A stretch of 64,000 nt of DNA. Source: Methylobacterium sp. R2-1. GTDB lineage: Bacteria > Pseudomonadota > Alphaproteobacteria > Rhizobiales > Beijerinckiaceae. The stretch spans positions 1 to 64,000 of the forward strand of contig NZ_JACHWM010000002.1 in NCBI RefSeq assembly GCF_014191355.1, in the 5' to 3' direction. The notes under the pieces are model-generated. The model did no database searches, was not told the DNA's origin, and saw nothing but the letters and a program-made list of their open reading frames with translations. Shown here in pieces: positions 45,847 to 56,738 of this stretch; the stretch's first letter is position 1; each line of letters begins with the position of its first letter. The translations under genes and the position numbers were made by a program.

Positions 45847-46542
45847 ATGTCTCACGGTTCTGAGGGGCGGCCGTTTCGGCTGATCCCGGTGGTCGACCTG
45901 CGCCGCGGGCAGGTGGTGCGCGCCCGCGCGGGCGAGCGGGACGCCTATGCCCCGATCGACACCCCCTTGGCCAGAGGCTCGAAGCCCGCCGACGTGGCCC
46001 GCGGCCTCCTCGACGCCGTCGGGAGGGACCTGCTCTATGTCGCCGACCTCGACGCGATCATGGAGGGCCGGGCACCCGATGCTGCCAGCCTGGAGGCGGT
46101 GGCCCGCGCCTGCCCCGGCGTGACGCTGTGGGTCGATGCCGGATTCTCCGATTTTTGCGAGGTCGAGCGCTTCACCCGGCTCGGCCTCGGTCGCCCGGTG
46201 ATCGGCAGCGAGAGCCAGCGCGACGCCGGTCTCGTGCGGGCGCTCGGCAACCGGGCCGTGCTCTCCCTCGACAGCCGCGGCGACGAGCGGCTCGGACCGG
46301 ATGCCCTGCACGAGGATGCGGAGATTTGGCCGGAGGATGTGATCGTGATGACGCTGGCGCGGGTCGGCACGGGCGCAGGCCCTGATCTCTCCGGGATCTC
46401 GCGTGCCGTCGCGGCGGGACAGGGCCGGCGAATCTACGCGGCCGGCGGCGTGCGCGGGCCGGAGGATGTGGCGCGGCTCAGCGCGGCCGGTGCGGCCGGC
46501 GCGCTCGTCGCCTCGGCGATCCACGATGGGCGGCTGCGCTGA
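45847..46542 (+). CDS. HisA-like TIM-barrel protein of the C1-cofactor cluster
   Basis: The 231-residue (beta-alpha)8 protein resembles HisA: RLIPVVDLRRGQVVRARAGE, LLYVADLDAIMEG, LWVDAGFSDF, RPVIGSESQ, LSLDSRGDERLG and RIYAAGGVRGPEDVARL. It is not a normal his gene, since no other his genes are present and an orthologue is linked to H4MPT genes in other methylotrophs. The exact reaction is unknown. Its ATG lies 3 bases beyond the GTG of the divergent MfnF-like gene, so no intergenic space separates them. Confidence 0.82.
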   Translation: MSHGSEGRPFRLIPVVDLRRGQVVRARAGERDAYAPIDTPLARGSKPADVARGLLDAVGRDLLYVADLDAIMEGRAPDAASLEAVARACPGVTLWVDAGFSDFCEVERFTRLGLGRPVIGSESQRDAGLVRALGNRAVLSLDSRGDERLGPDALHEDAEIWPEDVIVMTLARVGTGAGPDLSGISRAVAAGQGRRIYAAGGVRGPEDVARLSAAGAAGALVASAIHDGRLR

Positions 46543-46570
46543 GGGTTGAGGCGCAGCGCCCAAAAAGAAA

Positions 46571-46590
46571 GGGACGGCCGAAGCCGTCCC
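46571..46590 (-). terminator. Intrinsic terminator of fae
   Basis: GGGACGGC and GCCGTCCC form an 8-bp stem. On the minus strand the loop is TTCG and the stem is followed by TTTCTTTTT. It lies 93 bases after the fae stop. Confidence 0.9.
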
Positions 46591-46683
46591 AATCCATCAA
46601 CGTCCAAGGAAGATCGAAGCCAGTCGCTGGAGCAGACCCCGCGGTGCGGGCGGAGGCTCGCTCTGCCCAGGACTGTCCCCGAT

Positions 46684-47196
46684 CTAAGCGTTGGCGGCGA
46701 AGGGGTGCTGCGCCGAGTTGCGCTGCTCGGTGACGACCGAGGCCTTCGGCTCGCCGTTGACGGCGCGCTGGATCGAGAGCTTGGTGGCCTCGTAGTTGTA
46801 CTTCTGGATCTTGGCGTCGTCGGCCGCTTCCCAGTGGATGAACACGCCGACCAGGATGTACAGGTCGTCGGCCTCGTCCGCCGGGATGATGCCTTCGGCA
46901 ACCGCATCCTGCACCGCCTTGGCGACGCCGTGCTGGGCCGGGCCGAACATCTGGACGGCCTGACGGGCGTCGTTGATGGTGACCTTGTTGAACATCAGGG
47001 TGTTCGGCTTGCACGGCAGGTTCGGCGCGATGACCGCGAGCAGGCTGGTGAAGCCGTGCTTGTTGTTGACCAGGCCGTTGCAGAAAGCGGTCTCGGCCGG
47101 CGAACCGCGCGGTCCGATGATGAGGTCGATGTGGGCGACCTCGTTGCCGTCGCCGACGAGGGCCTCGCCGACCTGAACCTTGGTGATCTTTGCCAT
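46684..47196 (-). CDS. fae: Formaldehyde-activating enzyme
   Basis: The 170-residue protein starts [20 protein letters not shown] and holds [40 protein letters not shown] and [23 protein letters not shown], the Fae signature. It joins formaldehyde with tetrahydromethanopterin to give methylene-H4MPT in the cytoplasm. It is an abundant protein in methanol-grown cells. Ribosome site AGGGAG lies ahead of the ATG. A strong hairpin with U6 ends only 25 bases before the ATG. A separate terminator follows. Confidence 0.98.
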   Translation of the reverse strand: MAKITKVQVGEALVGDGNEVAHIDLIIGPRGSPAETAFCNGLVNNKHGFTSLLAVIAPNLPCKPNTLMFNKVTINDARQAVQMFGPAQHGVAKAVQDAVAEGIIPADEADDLYILVGVFIHWEAADDAKIQKYNYEATKLSIQRAVNGEPKASVVTEQRNSAQHPFAANA

Positions 47197-47442
47197 TCGG
47201 GGTCTCTCCCTGGATTCCTGAAAAAAGGCCCGCCCTGAGAGGAGGCGGGGCCTGGAAGCCATCCTTGTTTGCGGCGCCCGGCTGAGAGCCGAGCCGGTTT
47301 GCCCGGATAGCGGGCGGACCCTACAGCGGGCCATTCCGCCGAACAACCCGCGCAAGGCCCTGAAATCGGCGATTTTTTGGAAGCATAGGGGCCTTGACGC
47401 GGGAAGATTCGTCCCCTCGCGCGTCCCCTCGCGGGTGAGGGC
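47197..47442 (-). promoter_or_regulatory. fae promoter and leader
   Basis: A 246-base gap between the orf5 stop and fae. On the minus strand a possible -35 (TTGTTC) and -10 (TGTAGG) pair lies around 47322-47350, which would give a leader of about 110 bases containing the GC-rich hairpin and U6. This layout resembles an attenuator. Confidence 0.5.
47221..47250 (-). terminator. Hairpin with U6 in front of fae (possible attenuator)
   Basis: On the minus strand, GGCCCCGCC pairs with GGCGGGCC (8 GC pairs, one bulged C) around a TCCTCTCAG-type loop, and the next bases are TTTTTT. The fae ATG is 25 bases downstream, leaving room for a ribosome site but not a promoter. Confidence 0.75.
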
Positions 47443-48306
47443 TCAGGCCGTCTCGCCGCGGGCGGCGAGCAGCGCGTCGAGGAACAGGGTCGCGACGGTG
47501 AAGTCGGCGCTCGTGCCTGGATTGATGCCGGCCTCCTTCAGCATCCGATCATAGGCGAGCAGCACCTCGACCGGAGACGCGGCAAGGTCGAGTCCGGCGA
47601 GCCGAGCCCGCGCCTCCACCCGCACCGCCTCGGCCCGCTCGGGGCCGTGCTTGCGGACGATATGGCTGTCCGGCACTTCGGTCAGGTAGGCGAGGTGGAC
47701 GGCCGTCGTGGTCCAGGGCGGTGCGAGGCCCCGTCCGCGTGCCGCGCGCAGCGCCGGCAGGCCGATCTCGAAAAGGTCGCGAAAGCCGTCGGTATAGGCG
47801 CGGGCGATGCGGTCGCGCGGGGCGGCCTCCGCCATCGCGTCGAGGAGCGGCGGCACCGGCCCCTCGGCACCGACGTCGTGGCGCTCGGCCCGGCCGAGGC
47901 CGCCGGGATTGGCCCGGCGAATCGCCGCGAACACGTCGCGGGAATCGGATGCATCGAACGCCGCCAGCACGGCCTTGAGGGTCTCGGCCAGGGGGCTGGG
48001 CCGTTCCGCGGCGCGGGCGAGCGGGGCGCAGAGGAGCAGGATGCCGAGATTGGTGTTCTGACCGACGGCGGCGAAGGTGGCTTCGACCCCGCCCCGGACC
48101 CGCTGCCCGACCCGCGCGCCGGGTTCGGCGAGCGGCGGCGCCGACACATCGGCGCTGGTGACGAAATCGGCGGTCACCATGCGGTGGCCCGGAGCGTAGC
48201 CGTGGACGTTGCCGGGCTTCAGCGCATCGAGTTCGGCGAGGCAGGCCGCGCGGTACAGGTCGGCCACCGTCGCCGCGGGCAGGCCGCCCTGCGCCGCCGC
48301 GCTCAT
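47443..48306 (-). CDS. orf5: Triphosphoribosyl-dephospho-CoA synthase family protein (Orf5)
   Basis: The 287-residue all-helical protein is of the CitG/MdcB family: AACLAELDALKPGNVHGY (the nucleotide-binding signature KPGNVH), GQNTNLGILLLCAPLARA, DSHIVRKHG and LKEAGINPGTSADFTVATLFL. Citrate-lyase synthases make a CoA-derived prosthetic group, but no citrate lyase or malonate decarboxylase gene is present. Orf5 orthologues instead track H4MPT/methylofuran genes in methylotrophs, so a related nucleotide-transfer step in cofactor synthesis is likely. Its start overlaps orf7 by 4 bases. Confidence 0.88.
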   Translation of the reverse strand: MSAAAQGGLPAATVADLYRAACLAELDALKPGNVHGYAPGHRMVTADFVTSADVSAPPLAEPGARVGQRVRGGVEATFAAVGQNTNLGILLLCAPLARAAERPSPLAETLKAVLAAFDASDSRDVFAAIRRANPGGLGRAERHDVGAEGPVPPLLDAMAEAAPRDRIARAYTDGFRDLFEIGLPALRAARGRGLAPPWTTTAVHLAYLTEVPDSHIVRKHGPERAEAVRVEARARLAGLDLAASPVEVLLAYDRMLKEAGINPGTSADFTVATLFLDALLAARGETA

Positions 48307-49217
48307 CCGAGCACCGAGACCAGCCGCGGCGGGCGGGCGGCGCGGACCGCGTTGAGGAAGCCGCGGGCCACCGCCCCGGCGATGTCGACCTCCGTCACCT
48401 GCTGCAGGCCGGACCAGGCCGGCATGGAGTTCACCTCCAGCACCAGAAAGCCGCCCTCGCCGTCCTCGACGAGGTCGATGCCGGTGTAGTCGACGCCGAC
48501 GGCGGCCGCCGCGGCCTCGGCGAGTTCGGCGGCGCGGGCCGGCACGTCCCAGGCGAAGGGGCGGCCGCCGCGATGGACGTTGGTGATCCAGCCGTCGCCC
48601 TCGCGGATCATGCCGGCGATCGCCCGACCCTCGCAGACGAAGACGCGGTAGTCGCGCCACAGCCCGTCGGCCCGTGGCACGTAGCGCTGGAGATAGTAGA
48701 CGCCGCTGACCGCTTCTTGCGCCGGCAGATCGTCCGGGTTTTCGAGGAGCATCAGCCCCTCGCCCTGCGAGCCGAACAGGGGCTTGAGCACGATCGGCGT
48801 TCCCGGCCGCGCCTCGCGGGCGACGATCTCGGCCGCCGCCTCGCGCTTCGAGACGACGAAGGTGTCGGGGGTCGGCAGCCCGGCGCGGGCGATCAGCAGC
48901 GAGGTCGCGGCCTTGTCGACCGAGCGCTCGATGGCCGTCGGGCCGTTCCAGACCGTGACACCGGAGGCGACCAGCGCGTGGAGCACGCCGAGCCGCATCG
49001 TCGTGGCCTCGAACGTGCCGCCGGCAATGGTGCGCAGCAGGACGCCGTCCGGCAGCTCGTCTTCGAAGCCGGGCACCCGCAGCGGCTCGCCACCGCCGGT
49101 CACCACGGCGACGTCGGCGAGCGAGAACAGCACCGGCTCGACGCCGAAGCCCCGCAGCGCTTCCCGCAGCCGCGCCTTGTGCCAATTGCCGTTGTCGGCC
49201 GCGAGCCCGATGCGCAT
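48303..49217 (-). CDS. orf7: RimK-family ATP-grasp ligase (Orf7)
   Basis: A 304-residue protein with MRIGLAADNGNWHKARL at the start, the ATP-grasp elements ERSVDKAATSLLIARAGLPTPDT, TPIVLKPLFGSQGEGLMLL and DYTGIDLVEDGEGGFLVLEVNSMPAW. It resembles RimK and archaeal MptN, which adds glutamate to tetrahydromethanopterin. It probably glutamylates methylofuran or dephosphomethanopterin. It leads the orf7-orf5 pair, after a repeat-filled gap. Confidence 0.9.
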   Translation of the reverse strand: MRIGLAADNGNWHKARLREALRGFGVEPVLFSLADVAVVTGGGEPLRVPGFEDELPDGVLLRTIAGGTFEATTMRLGVLHALVASGVTVWNGPTAIERSVDKAATSLLIARAGLPTPDTFVVSKREAAAEIVAREARPGTPIVLKPLFGSQGEGLMLLENPDDLPAQEAVSGVYYLQRYVPRADGLWRDYRVFVCEGRAIAGMIREGDGWITNVHRGGRPFAWDVPARAAELAEAAAAAVGVDYTGIDLVEDGEGGFLVLEVNSMPAWSGLQQVTEVDIAGAVARGFLNAVRAARPPRLVSVLG

Positions 49218-49239
49218 TCGTTTTTCCAGCTATTTTTGA

Positions 49240-49436
49240 CCCCACTCCCCTCTGCGGGAGGGGGAGTCCTCGCGTCAGCGAGGGGCGCGAGAGGGGAGCG
49301 CCGCCTTCGGACAGACCTGAGCCGACCCCTCCCTGCCCGCTCGGCGGGTACCCTCCCCCACCCAAGTCGGATCTGCCCGGCTTGGGCAGACGCTTGCGGA
49401 TCTCGGGCAAGCCCGAGATCCGTCGGGGAGAAGGTC
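49240..49436. repeat. Intergenic repeat region between orf7 and mch
   Basis: Several short inverted pieces follow one another: CCCTCTGCGGGAGGGGGAG, CCTCGCGTCAGCGAGG, GCCCGGCTTGGGC and GATCTCGGGCAAGCCCGAGATC. The last is a near-perfect 9-10-bp stem. This composition is typical of dispersed intergenic elements in these genomes. It may end mch transcripts, since mch reads toward it. Confidence 0.6.
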
Positions 49437-49445
49437 TTGCGCTTC

Positions 49446-51537
<2,092 letters not shown>

Positions 51538-51593
51538 GACCGCGCCGCCCTCACCGCCGCCCTCACGATGACGAAGCGGGCCCAGTGCCGCGC

Positions 51594-52487
51594 TCAGCCG
51601 GCGATCTCGACGGCGAGCTGATAGGCGTCGCGGAAGTCGAGGCAGAGCGGCTCCTGGGCCTCCAGCATCTTTCGGAACAGGCGGCACTGAGTCTGGTACT
51701 TCACGTTTCCGACCGCGAGCGCGCCGATGCCGACACCCTTGCCGGTGGGCAGCGGAACGTCGACGGCGTTCACGTCGATCCCGGCAATGCCGGCGGGCGG
51801 CACCGCGTTGACGTCGGAGGCCACCAGCAGCTTGGGCGCGGATTCGAGATCCTCCGCCGTCAGGATCGAGACGCCGGCGGGGCCGGCCGAGAGGATCACG
51901 TCGGCATCGGTGATGGCCGCGCGACGCGCCTCGGGCAGGGTGCCGTCGACGGCGCCGACCTCGATGCCGAAGCGCCATTTCATGGTGAAGGCGATCTTCG
52001 AGACGCGCTCCTCGCCATCATGACCGACGAGCACGCTCTGCGCGCCTTCCAGCGCACCGATCACAGCGGCGACGTAGGCGACCACGCCCGCGCCGCCGAA
52101 GATGACGATGCGCTTGCCCTTGAGGTCGGTGTTGAACTTCGCCTTCAGCGCGCGGGACACCTCGGCGACCATCGCCGCGCCGGTGGTGAAGGAGCCGGCC
52201 GGGTCGGCGAAGACGTGGTTGACGAAGGGGGGCACGAAGGCCTTCTTCGCCCGGTCCACCATATCGAGCGCCAGCTCGGCGTTCTTGCCGCCGATGAAGA
52301 TGCAGGTGCGTACGCCGTCCTGCGGCGCGCGGGAGAAGATCGAGTCCTGCGTCAGCGAGACGACGTCGGTGAGATCGACGCCGGTATAGGGAATCAGCGT
52401 CTCGAAGCCGGCGTCGATCGCCATGTTCACGTCGAACGGGCTCATATGCTTGAGCGGCGTCAGCATGTGCAGGATCGAGCGGGCCAT
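51594..52487 (-). CDS. mtdB: NAD(P)-dependent methylene-tetrahydromethanopterin dehydrogenase
   Basis: The 297-residue enzyme starts ARSILHMLTPLKHMSPFDVN and has the dinucleotide motif KRIVIFGGAGVVAYVAAVIG, TDADVILSAGPAGVSIL and a C-terminal VGNVKYQTQCRLF. It oxidises methylene-H4MPT to methenyl-H4MPT with NAD or NADP in the cytoplasm. It is the second step after Fae and leads the mtdB-orf17-mch run. Confidence 0.97.
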   Translation of the reverse strand: MARSILHMLTPLKHMSPFDVNMAIDAGFETLIPYTGVDLTDVVSLTQDSIFSRAPQDGVRTCIFIGGKNAELALDMVDRAKKAFVPPFVNHVFADPAGSFTTGAAMVAEVSRALKAKFNTDLKGKRIVIFGGAGVVAYVAAVIGALEGAQSVLVGHDGEERVSKIAFTMKWRFGIEVGAVDGTLPEARRAAITDADVILSAGPAGVSILTAEDLESAPKLLVASDVNAVPPAGIAGIDVNAVDVPLPTGKGVGIGALAVGNVKYQTQCRLFRKMLEAQEPLCLDFRDAYQLAVEIAG

Positions 52488-52597
52488 GGTGTTCGTCCTC
52501 TCGTAACCGCGCCCTTGCGGGGCGCTTCAGGTGCAAAACCGGAACGACCGGCGCTGGTCAAGCGCAGGTTTCTTTGACGTACGAAAAAGAAAAAGCT

Positions 52598-53557
52598 CTA
52601 AACTCCGGCAACCGAGGCGCCGACGTTGCGTCCACGCGCGATGACGAAGCGTAACCGGCCGGGCCGCGCCAGCCCCGCGACAAGCGCCTCCGCCTCCTTC
52701 TGCGAAGGCATCAGCGCGAAGCCGGTTGGCCCCCACGAGCTCTGGCCGTATCCGGGTACACCGGCCTGCGCGATGGCGGCGAGCGCTTCGGCCACCGCCG
52801 GGCTCGCGAAGCGACCGCCCTGATGAGGGGCGAAATGGTCGCCGATCCGCTTCTGAATCGCGGTGATGCCGGCGCCGAAACCGTTGGGCTCGGCGGTGGC
52901 GGCAGCCGGCAGCACCTGCATCAGCACGATCCGGCAGATCTCGGCGGCTTGGCTCGCATCGAACGGGGGCAGATCGCGGAACGCCTCCGTCTCACGGGAG
53001 CCATGCACTCCGGTCATGGCCTCGTCGAGGATCAGCACGATCCGCCAGTCTTCCGGGTAGGGCAGCCGAGCGATGACGGGCGGTGGTGCGCCGGAGGTGT
53101 CGCGCCCGCCATCGACGATCAGCCCACCTTCGGTGAAGGCAGCGAGCCCAACGCCGGAGCGGTTGCCGCGATCGAGCACGTCGGCAAAGTCGGCCGGCGC
53201 GAAGGGTCTTCCGTTGAGACGCGCGAGAGCGGCGGCCACGGCCAGCGCGACCTGCGTGCCCGAACCGAAGCCGGCATGCGCGGGGATGGCCTCCTCGACT
53301 TCGACCGCCACCGTCTCCGGCACGTCGAGATAGGAGGCTGCGGCGAGCAGGTTGGCGCGCACCCGCTCGGCCTCCGGGCCGCTGGCGGAGGCGCGTTTCG
53401 CGGAGCGTGCAACGAGTTGCACCGCCGGCGCGTCGAGGGCGAGCCCGATACTGCCGAACCGGCGTCCGAGACCGCCGTTGAGGTCGAGGAAGCCGAAATG
53501 CAGGCGCGCGGGGGCACGAACCCGCACGGCAGCCCCAGCGGGGCGCGGCAGGCTCAC
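52598..53557 (-). CDS. mptG: Beta-ribofuranosylaminobenzene 5'-phosphate synthase (MptG)
   Basis: About 319 residues from GTG 53557, which has AGGTG upstream. The fold is GHMP-kinase-like: VRVRAPARLHFGFLDLNGGL, IPAHAGFGSGTQVALAVAAAL, NRSGVGLAAFTEGGLIVDGG, VPGYGQSSWGPTGFALMPS. It joins p-aminobenzoate or hydroxybenzoate with PRPP to form the first unit of tetrahydromethanopterin. The frame stays open another 440 bases upstream, but without similarity, so the short start is preferred; a GTG at 53590 is an alternative. Confidence 0.93.
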   Translation of the reverse strand: MSLPRPAGAAVRVRAPARLHFGFLDLNGGLGRRFGSIGLALDAPAVQLVARSAKRASASGPEAERVRANLLAAASYLDVPETVAVEVEEAIPAHAGFGSGTQVALAVAAALARLNGRPFAPADFADVLDRGNRSGVGLAAFTEGGLIVDGGRDTSGAPPPVIARLPYPEDWRIVLILDEAMTGVHGSRETEAFRDLPPFDASQAAEICRIVLMQVLPAAATAEPNGFGAGITAIQKRIGDHFAPHQGGRFASPAVAEALAAIAQAGVPGYGQSSWGPTGFALMPSQKEAEALVAGLARPGRLRFVIARGRNVGASVAGV

Positions 53558-53996
53558 GGTGTCACCTGTCTGGTCCGGGACCTCGGCCACGGTCTCATGT
53601 CCTCCCGTCAAAGCTGCCGGCTCGGCCGGCGCACACACGCCCGGTGATGCGGGCGGCTTCTCCCATGCTGCGGCGCCCGCGACAACCTCGCCGGCACCTC
53701 CTCGGGAGATGCGAACGACGCTGTCATTGGGCCGGATTCTCGTCGTGCCCGGATCGGACCGATGCACGAAATCCTCGATGCAAACTTCGCCGGGGGCTTG
53801 CAGGCTCCGGCTCAGGAAGGCAAAACCAGCCCGCTCCCTTTCGTGGAGCCGGTCCGAGCCGCCGTTCTCGAACCCGAGCCGGGATTTCGAGACGACCGAA
53901 GCTCCACCAGGGGTGTCTCTCCGACGCCCTTCGGACATGACCGTCTTTCGCCCCGCCTTGAAGCGGGGATGCCCGAAGAAACGACGGTGAGGAAGC
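53558..53996. promoter_or_regulatory. Divergent region between mptG and fhcB
   Basis: About 440 bases with no recognised gene. Both strands stay open in one frame across most of it, but neither translation matches a family. A hairpin CCCCGC/GCGGGG (53951-53968) lies 28 bases before the fhcB ATG. It must hold promoters for fhcBADC and for mptG. Confidence 0.5.
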
Positions 53997-55073
53997 ATGG
54001 CAGCCTGGGTGAAGGGAGGCGCGGCGGATGTGGACGCGGCGGTTGAAGCCGCTGCCGACCTGCTTGCCGCGTCACGCGTGCCGGTGCTGGCGGGCCTGAG
54101 CGCCGAAGTCTCGGCGCTTCGCGCCGCCTACCGATTGGCCGAGACCCTCGGCGCCTCGCTCGACCCCGTCTCCGGGCCCGGCGTCTACGCCGAACTCGGC
54201 GCACTCAGCGCAGGCGGCATCATGAACACGACGCGGGCCGAGACCATCGGCCGGGCGGATGTGATCCTGATCCTCGGCAACCGCCCCTGGGACGGTGACC
54301 TGATTGCCGAGATCGCCGCCGCAGCGCCGAGCCGCGGACGCGCGGCGGGCGCCGAGCGCGCCCTGCTGTCGCTCGGCGGTCCTCAGAACGGCGCGACCCG
54401 CCACGTCGCCTACGCGGCGGAAGCCGGCGGCCTCGCCGTCTCGCTCGGGCATTTGCGCGCCTTCGCCAAGGGGCACCTCGCCGGTGAGGCGGCCTACGCC
54501 GACCTTGCCCGGCGCCTGTTTGCCGCGCAGTACGGCGTCGTCGTCTACGATCCGGAGGAGGTCGGCGAACTCGGCGTCGAGATGCTTCAGGGCTTGATCC
54601 GCGACCTCAACGAATCCACCCGCTTCTTCGCGCTGACGCTGGCCGACCCGTTCCAGGGCCGCGCCGCCGTGCAGCTCTCCGCCTGGACGACCGGGCAGGC
54701 GCCCCGCGTCGGCTTCGGTCGCCACCAGCCCGAGCACGATCCGTGGCGGTTCGACAGCGCCCGCCAGATCGCTTCGGGCGAGGCGGACGCGGCTCTGTGG
54801 CTCGCCTCGCTGCCCGCGCCGCGCCCGGCCTGGCTCGGCAGCCTGCCGACGGTGGCCATCGTCGGCGAAGGTTCTCCCGAAGCTGCGGGCGAGACGGCCG
54901 ACATCGTCATCACCGTGGGCGTGCCCGGCCAGAGCGTCGGCGGCGCCCTCTGGAACGAGCGGCGCGGCGTCATCGCCTATGCCGAACCGAAGGCCGCGGC
55001 CGAAGCGCAGACCGCCGCCGGCGTGCTCGCCCGCATCCGCGACCGCCTCATCGAGAAGGGTGTCTCATGCTGA
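53997..55073 (+). CDS. fhcB: Formyltransferase/hydrolase complex subunit B
   Basis: The 358-residue protein resembles the FmdB/FwdB subunit of formylmethanofuran dehydrogenase but is shorter and lacks the metal-cofactor and Fe-S features: LAETLGASLDPVSGPGVYAE, ADVILILGNRPWDGDLI and QSVGGALWNERRGVIAYAEP. In methylotrophs FhcB is the structural partner of FhcA in the complex that converts formyl-methylofuran to formate. It is the first gene of fhcBADC and overlaps fhcA by 7 bases. Confidence 0.95.
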   Translation: MAAWVKGGAADVDAAVEAAADLLAASRVPVLAGLSAEVSALRAAYRLAETLGASLDPVSGPGVYAELGALSAGGIMNTTRAETIGRADVILILGNRPWDGDLIAEIAAAAPSRGRAAGAERALLSLGGPQNGATRHVAYAAEAGGLAVSLGHLRAFAKGHLAGEAAYADLARRLFAAQYGVVVYDPEEVGELGVEMLQGLIRDLNESTRFFALTLADPFQGRAAVQLSAWTTGQAPRVGFGRHQPEHDPWRFDSARQIASGEADAALWLASLPAPRPAWLGSLPTVAIVGEGSPEAAGETADIVITVGVPGQSVGGALWNERRGVIAYAEPKAAAEAQTAAGVLARIRDRLIEKGVSC

Positions 55074-56713
55074 CCCGTATCCACGGCGGACGGGTGGTCG
55101 ATCCGACGGCCGGGCGCGACGGTATCGGCGACGTCTGGATCGAGGACGGCCGCGTCGTCGCCCACTCCGAGCGCGCGCCCGACCGGACCATCGACGCCAC
55201 CGGCTGCGTGGTGATGGCCGGCGGCGTCGAGGTCCACTCGCACATCGCCGGCGGCAACGTGGTGATGAGCCGCCTGCTGCTGCCCGACCTCTACGTCAGC
55301 GAATCCGCGCCCAACGGCCATCCCTTCGCTCATGCCGGCGGCTCGGGAAGCTGGATCGGCGCCAACTACGCGCGGATGGGCTACACCACCGCGGTCGAGC
55401 CGGCCCTGCCGCCCTCGAACGCGCTCGCGACGCATCTCGAACTCGCCGACATTCCGCTGCTCGACCGCGGCGGCCTCGCCGTGCTCGGCAACGACGACCA
55501 CCTGCTCCAGCTGCTGCGCGACGGCGAGGGCAAGAACGCCGTTCGCGATCTCGTGCAGCAGACGCTGGCCCATTCGCGGGGGCTGGGCGTCAAGTGCATC
55601 AATGCGGGCGGCGCCTCGGCCTTCAAGGACGGCGTCTTGAAGCTCAGCCTCGACGATGAGATTCCTTGCTACGGTCTCTCGACCCGCAAGATCATGTCGG
55701 CCCTGCTCGACGCGGTGGAAGAGATCGGCGTGCCGCACCCGCTGCACGTCCACTGCAACAATCTCGGCCTGCCCGGCGCCGACGACTCCCTCGTCGCCAC
55801 GCTGGAGGCGGCCGAAGGCCGGCGCATTCACTTCGCCCACGCCCAGTTCTACGCCTACGGCGTGGTCGATCCCGAGAACCCGATGACCGGCGGCTTCCGC
55901 TCGGCGGCCGAGCGGATCAACGCGGCCATGGAGGCCCATCCCAACGCGACCTACGACGTCGGTCAGGTCGTGTTCGGCCAGACGGTGACGATCTCGCTCG
56001 ACATCCTGCGCCAGTTCGGCGGCCGGAAGGGCGCCAAGCCGAAGAAGTGGGTGCTCTCGGCGGGCGATGCCGAGGGCGGCGGCGTGGTGCCGTTCCTCTA
56101 CCGGCCGCGCGGTCCGGTCTCGTCGCTGCAATGGGCGATCGGCCTGGAGCTGATGCTGCTCTCCTCGAATCCCGAGCGGACCATCCTGACGACCGACCAT
56201 CCCAACGGCGGCGTCTTCACCGAGTATCCGCGCATCATCCACCTGCTGATGGATGCCGAGGAGCGGGCGAAGGAGATCGCGACGCTGCCGGCGGTCGTCG
56301 GTGAGCGCTCCGGGCTGCCGAAGATCGAGCGCGAGTACACGTTCAGCGAGATCGCCCAGCTCACCCGATCCGGTCCGGCCAAGCTGCTGGGACTGACCGA
56401 TCGCGGCCACCTGCGCGAGGGCGCCAAGGCCGACGTCGCGATCTACCGCGACGAGCGGGACCGCACGGCCATGTTCTCCCGCGCCAAGCTGGTGCTGAAG
56501 GACGGCCAGCCGATCGTCGAGGACGGTGAAGTCGTGGCCTGGGGATCGGGCAAGACGCTCTCGCTCAATGTCGAGGCCGATGCCGGCATGGAGAAGCGCA
56601 CCGAGAGCTACCTGCAGGATCGCTTCGGCGCCGGGCTCGACACCTTCGCGGTGCCGGACGCCGCGTTCCCGGAGAACACCGGGACGTTCGAAGACGTGGC
56701 ATGCCGAGCGTGA
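55067..56713 (+). CDS. fhcA: Formyltransferase/hydrolase complex subunit A
   Basis: The 548-residue amidohydrolase is related to FmdA/FwdA. Metal ligands are visible in GGVEVHSHIAGGNVV, HVHCNNLGLPGADD and TILTTDHPNGG. It hydrolyses formyl-methylofuran to formate at a zinc site. The N-terminus MLTRIHGGRVVDPT is the standard beta-sandwich start. It overlaps fhcB and is followed by fhcD after 25 bases. Confidence 0.96.
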   Translation: MLTRIHGGRVVDPTAGRDGIGDVWIEDGRVVAHSERAPDRTIDATGCVVMAGGVEVHSHIAGGNVVMSRLLLPDLYVSESAPNGHPFAHAGGSGSWIGANYARMGYTTAVEPALPPSNALATHLELADIPLLDRGGLAVLGNDDHLLQLLRDGEGKNAVRDLVQQTLAHSRGLGVKCINAGGASAFKDGVLKLSLDDEIPCYGLSTRKIMSALLDAVEEIGVPHPLHVHCNNLGLPGADDSLVATLEAAEGRRIHFAHAQFYAYGVVDPENPMTGGFRSAAERINAAMEAHPNATYDVGQVVFGQTVTISLDILRQFGGRKGAKPKKWVLSAGDAEGGGVVPFLYRPRGPVSSLQWAIGLELMLLSSNPERTILTTDHPNGGVFTEYPRIIHLLMDAEERAKEIATLPAVVGERSGLPKIEREYTFSEIAQLTRSGPAKLLGLTDRGHLREGAKADVAIYRDERDRTAMFSRAKLVLKDGQPIVEDGEVVAWGSGKTLSLNVEADAGMEKRTESYLQDRFGAGLDTFAVPDAAFPENTGTFEDVACRA

Positions 56714-56738
56714 TGGGCAGGGTGATGGAACTGAATCG

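Noticed and set aside
45847..46542. Histidine biosynthesis gene hisA
   Set aside because: No other his genes nearby; position and divergence point to a methylotrophy-specific paralogue.
47443..48306. Citrate lyase or malonate decarboxylase prosthetic-group gene
   Set aside because: No lyase or decarboxylase subunits are present; the gene is coupled to orf7 in a C1-cofactor cluster.
49240..49436. CRISPR-like repeats
   Set aside because: Repeats are short, inverted and differ from one another; no regular spacing and no cas genes.
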